From Omphiscola glabra (taxonomy: Eukaryota; Mollusca; Gastropoda; Lymnaeidae), in contig OZ024802.1 of NCBI GenBank assembly GCA_964017045.1, forward strand, positions 30,962,793-31,026,792: a stretch of 64,000 nucleotides of DNA, read 5' to 3'. Positions 1 through 14,322 of this stretch are shown piece after piece; position 1 is the first letter of the stretch; every line of letters begins with the position of its first letter. A program made the position numbers and the translations under genes. The notes under the pieces were generated by a model. The model was not told the DNA's origin. It was given only the letters and a program-made list of their open reading frames with translations, and searched no databases.

Positions 1-81
1 TAGATGTCCTAATTAATACATAGGGACAGTAAAAATAAAAATCGTCCTCAATGAATTCTGAATAATTATAAAGTCTTAATG

Positions 82-245
82 GTGAATAGATTGCAATGTG
101 ATCCCAACATAATGATGAATAGATTGCAATGTAATCCCAAAATAATAGTGAATAGATTGCAATGTAATCCCAACATAATAGTGAATAGATTGCAATGTGA
201 TCCCAACATAATAGTGAATAGATTGCAATGTAATCCCAACATAAT
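82..245. repeat. 33-bp minisatellite, 5 copies
   Basis: Unit GTGAATAGATTGCAATGTGA plus TCCCAACATAATA. It begins about 14 bases inside the intron that follows the exon ending at 259. Confidence 0.9.
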
Positions 246-258
246 GTACACTGCTCAC

Positions 259-3200
259 CACCGGGCACAATTTAAAAAGTTGTTTGCTACGGCCAGATAA
301 AGAAGACTCGGGGGGCCGTCTGTCGTCTCATCATTGCAGCTTTTCAAGATGGTTTGATCTTTGTCACTGTCTAATAGAACTGAGGCAGCGTCAACACGGC
401 CTTGCATTATGCAGCAGTGGATGGGCAGGAGATTCTGCAGGAAATAGTAAATAGAAGTACCATAAAATAACTAAGAACAAGTACATATACATTTATATTT
501 TTACAATTTTGAATAGGTGCCACCCTTAAATGATGTCAAACATCTGGGGGGGGGGGGGGTGGTGTCCACATATGTTTGATGTGTGGCCAGGGTGTCATTT
601 TTATTATGATGATTTGGGATGTTAGGGGGATCATCAAAAAATTGGTTAAAAAAGCATGACAACATTTTTTATTGCCCTTGATAGTTCAAATAAGGAACAT
701 AAAGATATTGATTTAAAATGTTCTTATGTTCCCCTTGAATTCTAATTGAAACTCCTGAATTCCTATCACAGGAACAGAATTTCGCTACTAATATTTGAAC
801 GTTATGAGACAACAGTATAACAAATGGAGTTAAAAATCACATAAGTGAAACATAGCTCTGAAATATAACATAAACATCAATTCTTTCTAAACGTATTCTT
901 AATTTTAAAAAGCATTTTAAAAAAAGTATTACTTTCTTATTCCTTTTCAAAACATTAGCACCCCATTCAAGGAGTAAGCTAAGACACTTGAGGTCTGTTG
1001 GTCTGTCTACCTCCCCATAGCATTTGGTGTGTAAGCAGGTATTCCTTTCGGCATCTTCAGCTCCAACCTCAGCACCATTTTCCAAGAGCAGCTGAATATT
1101 CAGAAACCGAAACAAAGGGTCATAACACTTAGAAACTTAACATCAATCCTATAGCTGGATTTAATGGTTTATAATATTATACAACAAACTAATTTGAAAT
1201 TCTTAAAAAATAATTGAAAAATAATATTATATCATATATATTTTCAATGAGTGACTAAACTGAAAGTTAAAAAATAAATTTTGATTCAAATAGCAAAATG
1301 TTGCAAAATAAGTTATTTATCAGAAAATAGATCCCTGTGTTACCAGCAATGTTTCATGGTCTTTTGCCCTTTGCAAGGGTGTTGCTCCTTTAAAATCTTT
1401 TAAATTAACATTGACTTTCATCTGCAGCAAACTATTGATGATGCTGTGGTAACCATAGAAACTGGCTGTATGCAGTAAAGTACTTCCATTTATACACCTG
1501 AAGCAATAAATATGGCTTTTTATTAATCAGACATTTTAAATGAATTTAAGTTATGAAGAAAATGAGAAAATATTATTTGAGAGCACTGAATTGGGATGTG
1601 GTGGTGTGCGGGTTGGTGTAAAATATAAGGTAACTTACATATTTTGGTGTATGTCAAAGGAATTTCTTGTAAAATTATAAAACTATATATTAGATTTATT
1701 GCAAATTTCATAATTTTTCTCTTCCCATTGACATCCAAAATAATGTGGTACAGGCACCAATAACCACTGTAACATTGATGAAAAAAAAATCAGCCCTTTT
1801 AAAACAAAGGAAAAGGCAATTTGAAAGGTGATTTAAATACGGACCTGCTGTGGAGTGAACAAAATTGTCTTTCCCCACTTCGGTGGTCTCTGATGGCTTG
1901 TTCCATCACCTCCTTACTTCCTTTCATTATCTTTGGCACAGTTGTGGAATAATGTTCATACAAGTCTGAAGCAGAAACAAAAAATGTCTTTAGGCCAACT
2001 AATGTGGTTTGTATGGATAAATTCACAGACTTCATAAGCAATGTTGTATTTTTAAATTTAGCCATCTCATAAGTGGCCTTGAATTTCAACACTATTTTAT
2101 GTAAAAGAATGGAAGAAGATTTTTATTTTGTATGTACCAACAAGAAATTGACGGAACTCCTCATTCTTTACTGCCTCAAATGGAGAAAGTCCTTTTAAAT
2201 TTCGTCCGTGCACATCACAGCCCCATTCCAACAATAACTAGAAGGGAAAAAAAAACATGTATTTTTTTTAAAGTAAACAGTATACAAAGACTAAGCAATA
2301 ATTTGATAGTGTTGGAGGACGTAGAGAGATTTCTGTTTTTGTATTTGCAAGGCCATTTTGAGGTTTTTAACAATGTTTTGCCGCCCTCAACGAGAATTGA
2401 AATTTGCCGACCCCTCCCTTTTACTACTAACTCTCTCTCCCCTGTCATCATGTCTAGAAGAATTCATAAATTAGATACACTTTGATGCATTTGGCAACCC
2501 GATATAATAATGAAATGTTTTTTTCTCCCTGTACTTCATGGATGGCCCACTAACCCCAATTTTACTCATTGAATGCCATCATTCAGTGTTAAAAGCTGAT
2601 TAATCATGTCAAATTCAGAACAGTTAACTAATTTTACCACATATATATAATATTAAACCCAGCTGTGATTCTATTTTTCATCACAAGTGAATAACAATAA
2701 TTTGGGGAACACTCTAAACATTTCTTTCATGGGAGTTGACTATAAAACCCATAACTTAGTTTTGTTTAATAAGGCGCAGGTTGGTTTTACGGTGTATTTT
2801 ATTGGAAAGCAATGTGTCTTTTAAGCCACAAAATATGGAACATTAATCTGCTCTAGTAATAAAACAATGTATCACTAAGTGGTAGAATTTGAAAATGTAA
2901 TTTCAGATTCTTTTCTCATACTTAAATCTGATTTAATTCATTGTAAATTTTTTGGGGGGCATCCGTCAATCACATTGTGCCAATGATATAAACTGCTCAG
3001 GATGAAATCACAAGGCCAGGGATTTTTGATAGGAGAATAAGCTGGTTCCTTATTCAGCAAATCCCCTCTCTGGATAACACTCTGGAGAACATTGAGTGTG
3101 GATGATACAACTTGGCACCAGGGGCATCACAGGAGTCAGGTTTTGTTGTCATTTTCCTTGAGTTAATGTCATACTAGGCAGGGGATTCCATCTCCTGGTT

Positions 3201-6200
3201 TGAATTCAGAGTTTCCCTTCTCTTAGATGAGATGCCATCCAAGGTTAATGAGTCCCCTCCGCCCCCGCCCCGGGTGCTTGTCTGGGTATTGCTTGGGGAG
3301 TGAACTCCCTCGTGACTTATGTAAACAGAAAAAACACATTATGTTATAAAACTTACGTGCGCAATTGGTTTCTGTAAACCTTCAATGGCAGAGAAAATTG
3401 GTGTGCATTTTGAATTATCTTTAGCATCAATATTTGCACCATGTTCAAGGAGTAGTTGAACTATGTCCTGTATCAAATTGAAAGTAAAGCATACTGGTAC
3501 ATTTAATTTTGACCAGATATATAAATAAAAAGAATAAAATGGTATGGATACATTAATACAATATATATTATTTTATTCAAACCTTTATTTTTCTTTCATT
3601 TTTTCTTGGTAATATAATTCATGAACTTATATCTTGATGATGATTTGCAATCTTTCAAAACAATTTGATTTGGTCAAATATTGAACGCAGTATTGCAAAT
3701 AATGCAAAGTGAATATTTTTCACTTTTACTTTTACTCTCCATAGAAAACATAAGCATTTTTTGTTCATGGGGGGGTGGGGGGTGGGGGGGGGGGGGAACG
3801 CATGTTACAAAACTTACAAAATGCCCATGTCTGGCGGCCATATGTAAAGCTGTTTGACCAGTCTTTGGATTTCTGGAATTGATGAATGAGAAATCACTGG
3901 GGAAAAATTTCACAATTCTTTCCACTCTGTCCAGTTCATTTTCTTTGGCAGCCTTGATGAGCATGCGCTCCCAGCTCAAAGAGTTGCCAGGAAATACTTG
4001 GTACAGGAAGATGCTGCCAGCTTTCAAATACTTGTTGCGACTCACAGCTTCAAAATAAAACTGAAACACCACAACAAAGTCTATTATTTAAATTTAAAAA
4101 ATAAATTAGTACAAAATATTTGACTAAATTTGTTTTTCATGGTTGATATTTTCACCTGTCAAGGCCTTCATTATGAAGCAATATCATTAGTCCTTGATCC
4201 TTAACACTATGTCATAAAAGTCCCTAAAAAGTAGTGAAAACCCAGGCAATACATCTGTAATAATACCTATATAATAGTTGAGAAATTAGTCAGTGATGAT
4301 GGAAATTTTAAATTTTTAAAAAAGAAACCTTAATCAGAAAGTAAATTCACAAGGTCTAACATCATCTCTCATATTGTGTATCAGTATGTTCAACTTCAGC
4401 ATACTGTATTATTTTGTATTTGGTAATTGTCTAATAAGCATTTATTTGTAAGGATTATCTTTGATTGGGGAAGGGGGAGAGAAATTGATGTGGGTGGGGG
4501 GGGGTGGACATGCCTTGGCTGAGATTATTTCTGGCTTTCCTGTGATTTAAATCAGTTGATCATCAATAAGGTTGTATTGTATCTTACTGACTATCAGCCC
4601 ATGTACAGTGATCATCAATAAGGTTGTATTGTATCTTACTGACTGCCAGCCCATGTACAGTGATCATCAATAAGGTTGTATCGTATCTTACTGACTGCCA
4701 GCCCATGTACAGTGATCATCAATAAGGTTGTATTGTATCTTACTGACTGCCAGCCAATGTACACCACCCAAGCCCTCTCCCTCCTTTTTTTCCACATCTA
4801 ATAGTGAAAGTCAGTTGCTCTTTTTTTATTATTTTTTTTTATTTTCAATTATCTGTTTCTCTATTTTGAAAGAAATCTGTACAAAATTATTGTAATTATG
4901 GGCAAGCCATGTCGTCAGTGCAAAAATTACTTCTAGCCTGTGCTCAGTTGTATGCATTGTACCAGTACAAGCTCTAGGCCTGGCTTTATACACAATTCTA
5001 TGCAAAAGTATTCCCCACAAAATCCATAATTAGTAAGATTATCAAATGTATGTTGATAGAATAGATATACCTACATCATACTTGGGATGATTTTTTGGAT
5101 TGATATCCACAGGAGCTGTTTTGGTAATGCCTAGTAACTGTTTGATTGACACTGGATGAAGAAGAAAGGGAGAATAATGCGCTTACTTAAAAGTCTGTAC
5201 GGGAGTTCATTTATGGATTATTTCTATACTAGAGAAATATTTCAGATGACTTGTGTTTAAATTGTTATAATTGTAAAATGTGGTCTTGGTTTAAATATGA
5301 AAATGAATATGCACAATGTAATTAAAAAGACAATGCCATTTATTTGGCTCAATAAAAGGATCTTATCTCATCTGAAATATTCACAAATATAAAATAGCAA
5401 AATGTGATGTTTTTATTCAACTTAAATTTAATTCACAATTTCTATCAAGCCTGAAATTGAAAAGAAGTCAAAAAGTTGTTGGAGGAGCTGCACTACATTG
5501 TTTATTGCCATGTGCTTCACAGAACTAACAATAATCTCATAAAAACTAAAGAAATCTTAACTTTATTTTGTATTATAACTTAAAAGATAGCACAAACAAG
5601 AACTTGTACATTTGTTTTTTGAGGTAAAGTCATCAAGGAACTCTCCAGTTTCCTTAACTCTTAGTACCAGGCGACGGCCATCTGTTAGAGTTTCACATAC
5701 CTCAGAGAGGTAGAATCCAGACCCTTTAGAAAGACTCTGTAAGTATAAAGCAGAGTATGTTACATTTACAATTAACTGTTGTTCCTAAATGGGATATTGT
5801 TTCTTCTATTTTTTCTATAGATCAGCCACAACTAAATCAACCCTTATCAAATTACTAAGAGTTCATCCAGTGTCGCAATCTCAATAGTTTATTGATAAAT
5901 ATATATTGTTAAATTATTAAATCTGTTGTTGCAGTCTTTCACAATTCAGGACAAAATTGATTTAGTGGACTCCATTTATTACCAATGTTATCTGAAAGGG
6001 TAGAAAGAAAGAAATAGACTGTTTTCAATTTATGTATACAACATGCAGAGTCTAGTTCAGAACTGTAGCGCTGGGAGGCAATGCCAGGTGAGCCAAGCAC
6101 AAAGTATATGCAGGTACATAAATAAACCGTTTCACTGCAAAGGGGACATTGTTGACAAGCTGTCAAACTCTGGTAAAGCAAAAATGTGTCCAGTACAGGC

Positions 6201-9200
6201 AGTTAATATGAAGCAATGCACTGTAATACAATACATTTCAGCAGTAGCCGCCATAATGAACATTAACTAAATTTGTTATTTAATATATTTTTGCTTTTTT
6301 TTACTTATGGTGTGCTGCAGAATTCTCGGAAAGTCCTTAGGTGTGCCGTGAGTGAATTTTTTATGTGCATAGTTTTAGTCCGGTTCATTGACAATTTATA
6401 ATAAAACAACTGTAAGTGCTTTTAAAGAGTGAAATGAAAGTTTGGATAATCTCACCAGGTTAATAACATATGAAAGGCACAAGTCACTGATGGTGATGTT
6501 TCTTGGAACTGTCACACAATCAAACTTTCTCACCATGAAATCTTTAACATATTTCCTGACCTAATAGATTGTAGTCAATATTAAAAATAAAATGTAACAT
6601 TTTTATGATTAAAAATAAATTTCAATATCTGTCTGATTAAAGTATGTTAAATTGGTAAGATTGGTTTAATTCATTCACAAAAAAAAAAAACAATTATAAT
6701 GTTCATTTATGAAAAAAAGCTCATTCCAAAAACAATAATTTAAAAAAATAATAATTTCAGTAAAGTGCATATTTCACCAATTCTTGCTAAAGGTTACCCC
6801 AGTTAAACATTCTGTGCCATTCATTTAACAAAATGTTTAGCTATTCCCAAACTTTACACACTCATCAAAACAATTCTTTTCTTGCAGTTAATTGTATATG
6901 ATTATCAATATTACAATTTCAAAACTGTGGATTTTAATTTTTTAAAATAATTTTTGAAAAGTTATTTTCTTTGTTAAGTATTAAGATTATTATGTTATAT
7001 TTTTATTAAGTAACTAATTATTTTATTTTGACCATTGGATGGACCAATCACCTGGTAAGCTTCACACATACCTCAAGTTGAATGTTATGTACATGTTTTA
7101 CCCACTGTGTACAGTATTTAATATCAAAATGGTGAGCCAAAGTGTCAATTTCTGAAAAAAAAATGATATTGTTAAAGATATGGGAAAAAACTCCATTAAA
7201 AGTACTTCAGTTTTATAAAATTATATTTTCAAGTTACAACATCCTAAAAAAAATGTACATTCTTTTAGCCTATATGTGATTAATTATTAAAGCCATTAAT
7301 TTAAAAAAAAAGTTGTTAAAAAATAAATAAAAGTTAATTACCCTCTTTCAAATGTTCAATTTGTGACTTGAGGTCTTTTCTTAGCTGAAGTTCTTGTGCA
7401 TTAGATGCTATGGTAGGACATTTCTGCAAAGTTTTACTGCTCTCTTGGAGTAAATTTTGAAGCATCTCCTGTGGTGATAGTGATAGAGAAAAGAATGAGA
7501 TCAATAGACATTGACATTAGACTATCAAGAAGGTGATTACTAGACATTGACATGGGGCAACCAAGAAGGTGATCAACAGACATTGACATGGGGCAACCAA
7601 GAAGGTGATCAACAGACATTGACATGGGGCAACCAAGAAGGTGATCAATGGACATTGACATGGGGCAACCAAGAAGGTGATCAACAGACATTGCCATTGG
7701 GCAACCAAGAAGGTGACCAATAGACTAGAATAACTTTTTTATGAAACCTTAAATGTACAGGAGGAGGGCCAAAGAATATATGGAGATGCTGAGCAAGAGG
7801 CCGACACGCAAATTATGGGATACACCTGGGAGCTCACAGTAAGGAAAGCACAGGGCTGAGATGAATGGGAAAACTCTTGCAGACGGCCAATCCCCCCGAA
7901 TGTGGTAAAAGGCGTAAATGTATATAAATGAGTGCTTACATTTTTTGATGCAACCATTTGACACTGCCTGTACTTGAATGCCACCATGAAGAGAAATGTA
8001 AAATAGGATGTAACTGCCATGCCGTCTGCCTTGAAATACAAGAAATATTTGAAAATAATGCATCATGGGATTTTTTGGGGTCTTTTTCTTGTTATGCTTT
8101 GCCTGAAATTAAATCTGCTTTTTTAAATTATATCTCAACATTTGTATTGTATAAGAGGTGAATCTACATTGGATGTCCCATAGTTAAGTGGAGTTGTCAA
8201 CTTTGTGACCTGGCGGAATTTTGGGGGATTATATTTAGAAAGAGAGAGAAGGAAAGAGAGAAGAGATGCTGGGAACTAGTTTGAAGAATCTGGTACTGAT
8301 AGATATTGCAACATCTGTGGATGGGTCACAGTTTTAAAGAATAAATTAATGCAATTTTATTTTTTTAAATTACTGACTTCTGCCAAATCCTCTGAACTGA
8401 ATGGGGTGTCAGCATAGAACATTTTTTCCGCTGTCCTCAAAGCTAAGTTGATTGTCCACCTGAAACAATAGCCATTTAAAAAAAAAATAAAAGCTGTCTC
8501 ACATTTGCTTCGTTAACACGGTATGTATACTGGAATTGGAATGACTCAACTGACATTAAAATGAAGACATCTTAAAATTTTGTAAACGAAAATAATAACT
8601 TTAGGTAATTTTCAATTCTGGAGTGAAGCTGAGGTAATACTTTATTTGCATGTATTAAAGATACTAAACTAAAGTAATGTTTAAGCTTTAAAAAAAAAGA
8701 TTAATACTAATAAAGATTAAACTCTTGATCACCTAACAATTGTACCTTACAGGTTTATTTTACAGGTTAATAATATGTAATCTAAAAAAAAATTACCTAT
8801 CATTCAGTAGCAAATCTGTTGTAAATGTGTTTGGCACAAATGAATTCACTAAAGCACATAAAACTCGACTGTCAACAAGGTCATCCAAACTCTTTTTTTT
8901 TTAAATAATAAAAAAAACAGTTAATAACAGATCTTTTTGTACAATTCTGATCCTTTATATGTTTCCAATAGTTAATGTAACAGTGACAATTGTATTCTTT
9001 TAATGCAACATAAGTGCAGAGCTTTTTGCTGCTGTTTGTGATGGCAGCTAACTAAGTAGTGACAGTGGTTCTTCTGCATAAACCAAAGATGAATTGATAT
9101 TTGAAACTTTAATTTCAAAGAAAATTACAACAGTCTTTGTCTCTGAGAGTAATAAAATGGATTGTTGAAAATTATTCTTGTCAAATTGTCATGGACAGAT

Positions 9201-11140
9201 ACCAGTAACTAAATTAGGCAAGTAGTACTTACATAGCATGTTAGTTTTTTGCCTTCACTAGTTTTCTGAAAATGTTAAAGACATCAAATGAATTGAATTC
9301 TAATAAATAGTTGATTTTATCGACTAAATTAATTTAGCAAAATGCTGTTTATCAAAAATAAAATTAAAGCATTATAATTTGGCATTTTACATGCCGGTAA
9401 AAAAAAAATACCCACAATAAAATGATATATGTAAATTATTACCAGTTTTTTACAAAAGAATAAATGAAATCTATTAATTTTGCTTTTCTATTTGTGATTG
9501 AACATACCTTTAGCTGAGTATTTACAATCTCTAAAATACATGCTTCAGGGGATGGGTATTTGTCAGGATCTTTTCTTTTTTGCTTAAAATTCTTCATGTA
9601 TTCAGAATTGGGAAATTTTATCCAATCGGACTCTGGTTCAGTCTGCTGTAATTTAAAATTAAATAGTTAGGGCAAATCTATTTTTTTAAACAATCATATT
9701 TAAAAACATTACAATTGTTTAAAGATTTTTGAAGCAACCACAAAAAAAATGTAGTTTTATATCAGCAAAAAATGGACAGAAACATTTATGTATTAATAAC
9801 ATCTCAATGCTTACATTGTCATTTTTGTTTTCCACAAATGCTGATGCACCGAAACCTGATAATAAAGACTTTTTAATTTTCTTTTTCTTTTTGTGTGGTG
9901 GAGGATCTGGAGTCCACTATAAAATAGGAAGAATTTTAACTGCAAAAGCAACAATCAACTTTTGCAAGAAAATTATTTATTCTAAATCAGAGGTTTTCAA
10001 ACTTTAATAACAGCTAAATAGTGTAAAAACACATAGAAAAATTAATTTGGGGACCACTAGGGCTTGATTTATAGTATTAGGTTTGTTACTTTTTAAAAAC
10101 TAATTTTAAGAGTTTTCTGTAGTTAGTTATAATAACTGGAAATCAAGAAGTATACAAAAATTATTGTAAAAGAACATCTTTAACTTTTGAGAGCAGATTA
10201 TTTTATTTATGTCAAGTTAATGTCAAATATGCTGCATGTTACAGGCATATGTGTAAACCTACAGATTCTTTTTCACAGACCAGAAGGAAATTTCTGCTCA
10301 AAATTATCATTGTTTAAAAAAAATTAACTATCATTAGCTTGGAGCCAACAAACAAAATACAGAAACCTATGTTAAAATAATTTAATATTAGTATGAATAA
10401 AGTAAAATTCATCGCAGAATTACCTTAAAGGGGACTTGCGTTATAACATCTGGGTCATCTTGCTGTAAGAATTCAACTCTTTCCCACAGAAACCAAATAT
10501 CATGGCTGATTAGCCTCCACAATAAATCAAAAACCTATTTAAGAAATGAATTTTTTTTTTTTTTTTTAAATGACTCTTGCCATACTTGATATAAAAAAAT
10601 AATTTCTGTTCAAGAAAAAAATTAAATTATGTAATTTTGTTGTTTTACGACTTAGGCTTAAGGGAAAGAAACACAACATAAAAATAATTAAAAAAAACAC
10701 ACTTGATCTGAGCTTCTCATCGCAAACAATCGAGAATCCACATACACATCTTTTGGTAAAACATCACATTTCTTTAGCTCATCAACCACCCAGTTCACTC
10801 TGGTCTGAACTTGTTGAGGGGTCAGGCTGAATTAAAGCAAATGACAAAAAAACAAAAGTGTCCATAATATTATACACAATGATGATGTGGAAAATTAAAT
10901 AGGAATTGTAATGAAAATAATAATGATCAAATTAACATGGCTTTTGGCTAATGAAAATGGATTTATCTATACAATTTATCAAGATAAATTGATATAATAA
11001 AAAATAGTCAAGTCTGAAATTAAAGTTGGTAATTACTGGTAATAAAAATTCTTAATACTAATATGTGAGACATTAACATATTTAATGAATTCCATGTAAA
11101 AGTGGACACAACATTCTAAAATTAAATGTCATAAAATTTT

Positions 11141-11187
<47 letters not shown>

Positions 11188-12123
11188 TTTATATGGAGTC
11201 ATTTTCAGTATCTTTGTTTCATGTGCCACATGACCTTTTGGCCATCCAGAATTAATAAAATATTCTCTGCAAATTTTAATAGAAATTTTGTTGAATTTTA
11301 TTGAGTTTACATTTTCATTGTTAAGGTCAATGTCACATGATGGACAAGCATTACAATAATGTTATTTATGTTTATTTAAGTTCATTTAAGTTTATTCACC
11401 TGCTACAAGTGAAATATGTGTAATTCTGTAAAAAGAATTGACATTCTTGTTCTATTTTTGATAGCATGCATTCAGATGTGTTACTTCAATTAAAAATTAA
11501 CATTATTTTGTCTGTATGTTTTTAAAATGTGCTTTCTCAGAAATGTTTAAAGGTTTTCATTTTAAAAATCTAACACTGCAGATAATTAGTATGAAAAAAT
11601 GTATGTCAGTAAAAGCAGATTTCAGAAGAAATACAAAAAAATGCTAACTCAAATATTATGTATTTTAAATCAGTTAAAATTCCATAATTATGATTAATAT
11701 ATATTTATAAATGCTCTTTGATCGCTGAGGCATTCTTTTTAAACAAACTGTCAACAACTAAGTGAACACAAATAACAATGAGTGATTCAAACAAATTCTT
11801 TATTAGGATTCACATAAATTGCAAAATAATTATTGGACAACACTGTGGAACTACTGGAACCCCAATTCCCTTTCTGATTTTTGACATCTACTCTAGCTTG
11901 GGTATATGACATACAGCTGAGAAATTAAGAAAAAAGATGAACATTTTTACCCATCCATGTTATCAACTCTTTGAATATCTCTCCCTGTGATACTGTTAAC
12001 AAGATATTTCATTCCTGTTCCAGTCAATAAATCCATCAAAACATTCGACATGAGGTGGTCATATGGTACTAAGCGAAAATTAACCCATGCTGTCATGCCA
12101 CGAATTTTTGTTCTCATGGACAT
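259..12123 (-). CDS. CH-like domain plus ankyrin-repeat protein, 20 coding exons, 3' end beyond window
   Basis: Coding exons (high to low): 12123-11951, 10826-10703, 10534-10424, 9916-9815, 9645-9508, 9265-9233, 8891-8797, 8459-8378, 7468-7342, 7151-7072, 6560-6456, 5736-5610, 5151-5075, 4060-3818, 3467-3357, 2237-2138, 1965-1845, 1497-1344, 1091-933, 434-259. They join in frame to about 812 codons. The start ATG has an in-frame stop just upstream. Residues 1-135 (e.g. TAWVNFRL, MKYLVNSITGRD, FDLLWRLISHDIW) and 228-300 (LDDLVDSRVLCALVNSFVP, RWTINLALRTAEKMFY) read as calponin-homology modules, which in known families bind actin or microtubules. A basic K-rich linker lies near residue 145. From about residue 520 to the edge come ankyrin repeats (GQTALHMAARHGHF, LLLEHGANIDAKD, GSTLLHTASFYGYH). 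Weak joins are the donor GTCAGT after 8378, the donor GTCCGT after 1845, and an A-rich acceptor before 8891. The last exon could instead stop at 255, but the strong donor GTGAGC and the unfinished repeat favour continuation. I do not recognise an ortholog, so function is open; a cytoskeletal scaffold is the inference. Confidence 0.8.
4556..4760. repeat. 52-bp minisatellite, 4 copies
   Basis: Unit GATCATCAATAAGGTTGTAT followed by TGTATCTTACTGACTGCCAG and CCCATGTACAGT; intronic in the CH/ankyrin gene. Confidence 0.9.
7500..7725. repeat. 36-bp minisatellite, about 6 copies
   Basis: Unit GGGGCAACCAAGAAGGTGAT plus CAACAGACATTGACAT. It sits upstream (in gene sense) of the acceptor of exon 7468-7342. 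It is open in two frames only because the unit length is a multiple of three. Confidence 0.9.
11146..11186. repeat. (TA)n microsatellite
   Basis: Uninterrupted TA dinucleotides, intronic. Confidence 0.95.
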
Positions 12124-13079
12124 TGTTCAAAATTGAAATTGTTGTATTTATTTATAGTTGTCGTGTATAGTTATGAAATCTGTGTATCTTTTTCTTTTTT
12201 AAGTAAATAAGTTAAAGTGGAATCTTTAAATCTATGCTCACTCTTTGCAATTGGTATTTGATAAATGATTTTTTTTTCTGTATTATTATTAATATTATGC
12301 ATAGACATAGACACTATTTGAATTATTGGCCAATATTATAATATTGGAATGGAATACTACAGACCAAGAACACATCTATGTCTATACCATAGACTATATT
12401 ATACATCTATAAAATAAAGACTATAGAGTATAGTAATAATCAGTAGGCCTCTTCTCTATACTCTTACTCTATAGTTGTAGACTGCAGTGTATATTACTAT
12501 TTCTATTAGAAAATTATTTTAATTAATATTAAGGCAGGCGCAGTTCTCATTTAGCTGGATACTAAGACAGCAAATTAAATTAATCAATCGCCTGTAAATC
12601 ATGTCACAATTTCAATAGCAGTTTTTTTTGTTTCATTTGTTTGTTTTTTTAATTTTATATCTGGACAGATCCCGAATTAGCAGAATTGAAAAGTCGTAGC
12701 CATTTGTAAACAAAATTGGTCGTACCCACAATTCATTTTTTTAAAACAACTATTCATACAAAAGTTTTACTCCATCAAGCAATCTATTATTTTATCGTTT
12801 TTCATTTTCTACTCTATCATATAATTCAAATTATATTCAGTTTCTTCTTATTTAAAATACTTTCAACTATAAATATAGGATTGACATTAGAGTATAGTCA
12901 ATAAACTCAAGTTTAGAATTACACATACTATTATATTTGCGTTTTACCTAGAATATTTCTGAATCAATTATCAACTTTCGTATCTATAGACAACAAGTGG
13001 AGACAACAGTTATTACGCGGAATATTTGCAGGAAGAAATGGGGAAAATTAGGCATACAAATTTATGAAACTAAGCAATA
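12124..13079. promoter_or_regulatory. Divergent intergenic region between CH/ankyrin gene and PAXIP1
   Basis: The start codons of the two flanking genes face away from each other across 956 bp, so this stretch must contain both promoters and 5' leaders unless far upstream non-coding exons exist. It is AT-rich and has no TATA box I would defend. A run of TATAG/CTATA-type words lies around 12340-12480. Shared regulation is possible but not shown by sequence. Confidence 0.45.
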
Positions 13080-14267
13080 ATGGGAACAGACGGCGATACG
13101 ATTCAAGATGTATCGCGTAATGATGTATTCAAGGGTGTCACCTATTATATAGTTGGAAACATAAGCGATGAGGTACTAATTTTATTCTACGACTTCAAAG
13201 CCACCGGTACTAACTAACCTAATCATTTGTTAATCAAAATTCAAAATCAATTACTTTTTTAAAAAGTGTTTAAAGTCAACTGAATACTAATGACTTAAAC
13301 TTAATGACATGACTAAATTAACATTTCATTTAACAACTTACTTCAATCAATATAAATATACACAATAAATGATAGTAAGGCTCCTTGGCCTTGAACATGA
13401 AAAACAATAAACAGACCCTAACACTAACAGTGCTAACCAGAGTTATACATTATCCAACTTCATCTAATTACTAAATTAGACTTATTATTATTATAATAGG
13501 CACTTCGGGATCGACCGGAAATACCAAAAAAACCGGTATCGTAATTCCGTTGTCAAAATGGCGACCTCCACTTTTTAATTTACTGAGGGTATCGTTGTTT
13601 CGCCTTTTATACTCGATTTTTAGCATAATAATACATTCTACATCCGCCAATTACTTAAAGCCGACATCTTGCTTGTTGTATTGAGAGTTCGTTTGATTTT
13701 CTTTTTCAAAGTTAAAGCTTTGAAAATTGAAGTTAAAAATAGGTCAACTTCACTGATCAATAACTTTTTTTTTAAAATGCGCTCCGTAATAAAAATAAAT
13801 GCTCATTTAGCTTAGAGGTTCATTTACAACATATCCAAAATTCATGAGTGTAGACCATAGGTAGGCTTCAAAAACGAAAGTTTAAGGTCAATTTTTTAGG
13901 CTATGTAATAAGTCATCATGGCCACTGTGCTTGTCTGCTTATTACCAATTAACGATAGCAGCTGTGGGGTAGTTAATAATTAATTACATTGGTTATCCAG
14001 AATATAAATGGGAAATATAACTAATAATAAGTTATTTTAAATAAATAACAAAAATTTTAAACATATTTAACTATTATTGGTTTATGAAATATCAGTGATT
14101 TTAATTTCGAGGTTGCTTGCCATTGACTTTGACTTAGACTTAGGAGGCAGGATTGATAAGCACTTCCTCATCTTGACTTAGATAGCCTAGTAAAAGTATT
14201 ATAATAGCAATAATACTATTAAATAATTTGGCTAATTATTATTATTTTAACCATACTGTCAATATAT

Positions 14268-14322
<55 letters not shown>

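Noticed and set aside
66..300. Three small ORFs with repeated peptide units
   Set aside because: Produced by the 33-bp minisatellite on both strands.
7434..7720. Two overlapping minus-strand ORFs with repeated peptide units
   Set aside because: They arise from a 36-bp intronic minisatellite whose length is a multiple of three; no start context, splice link or family match.
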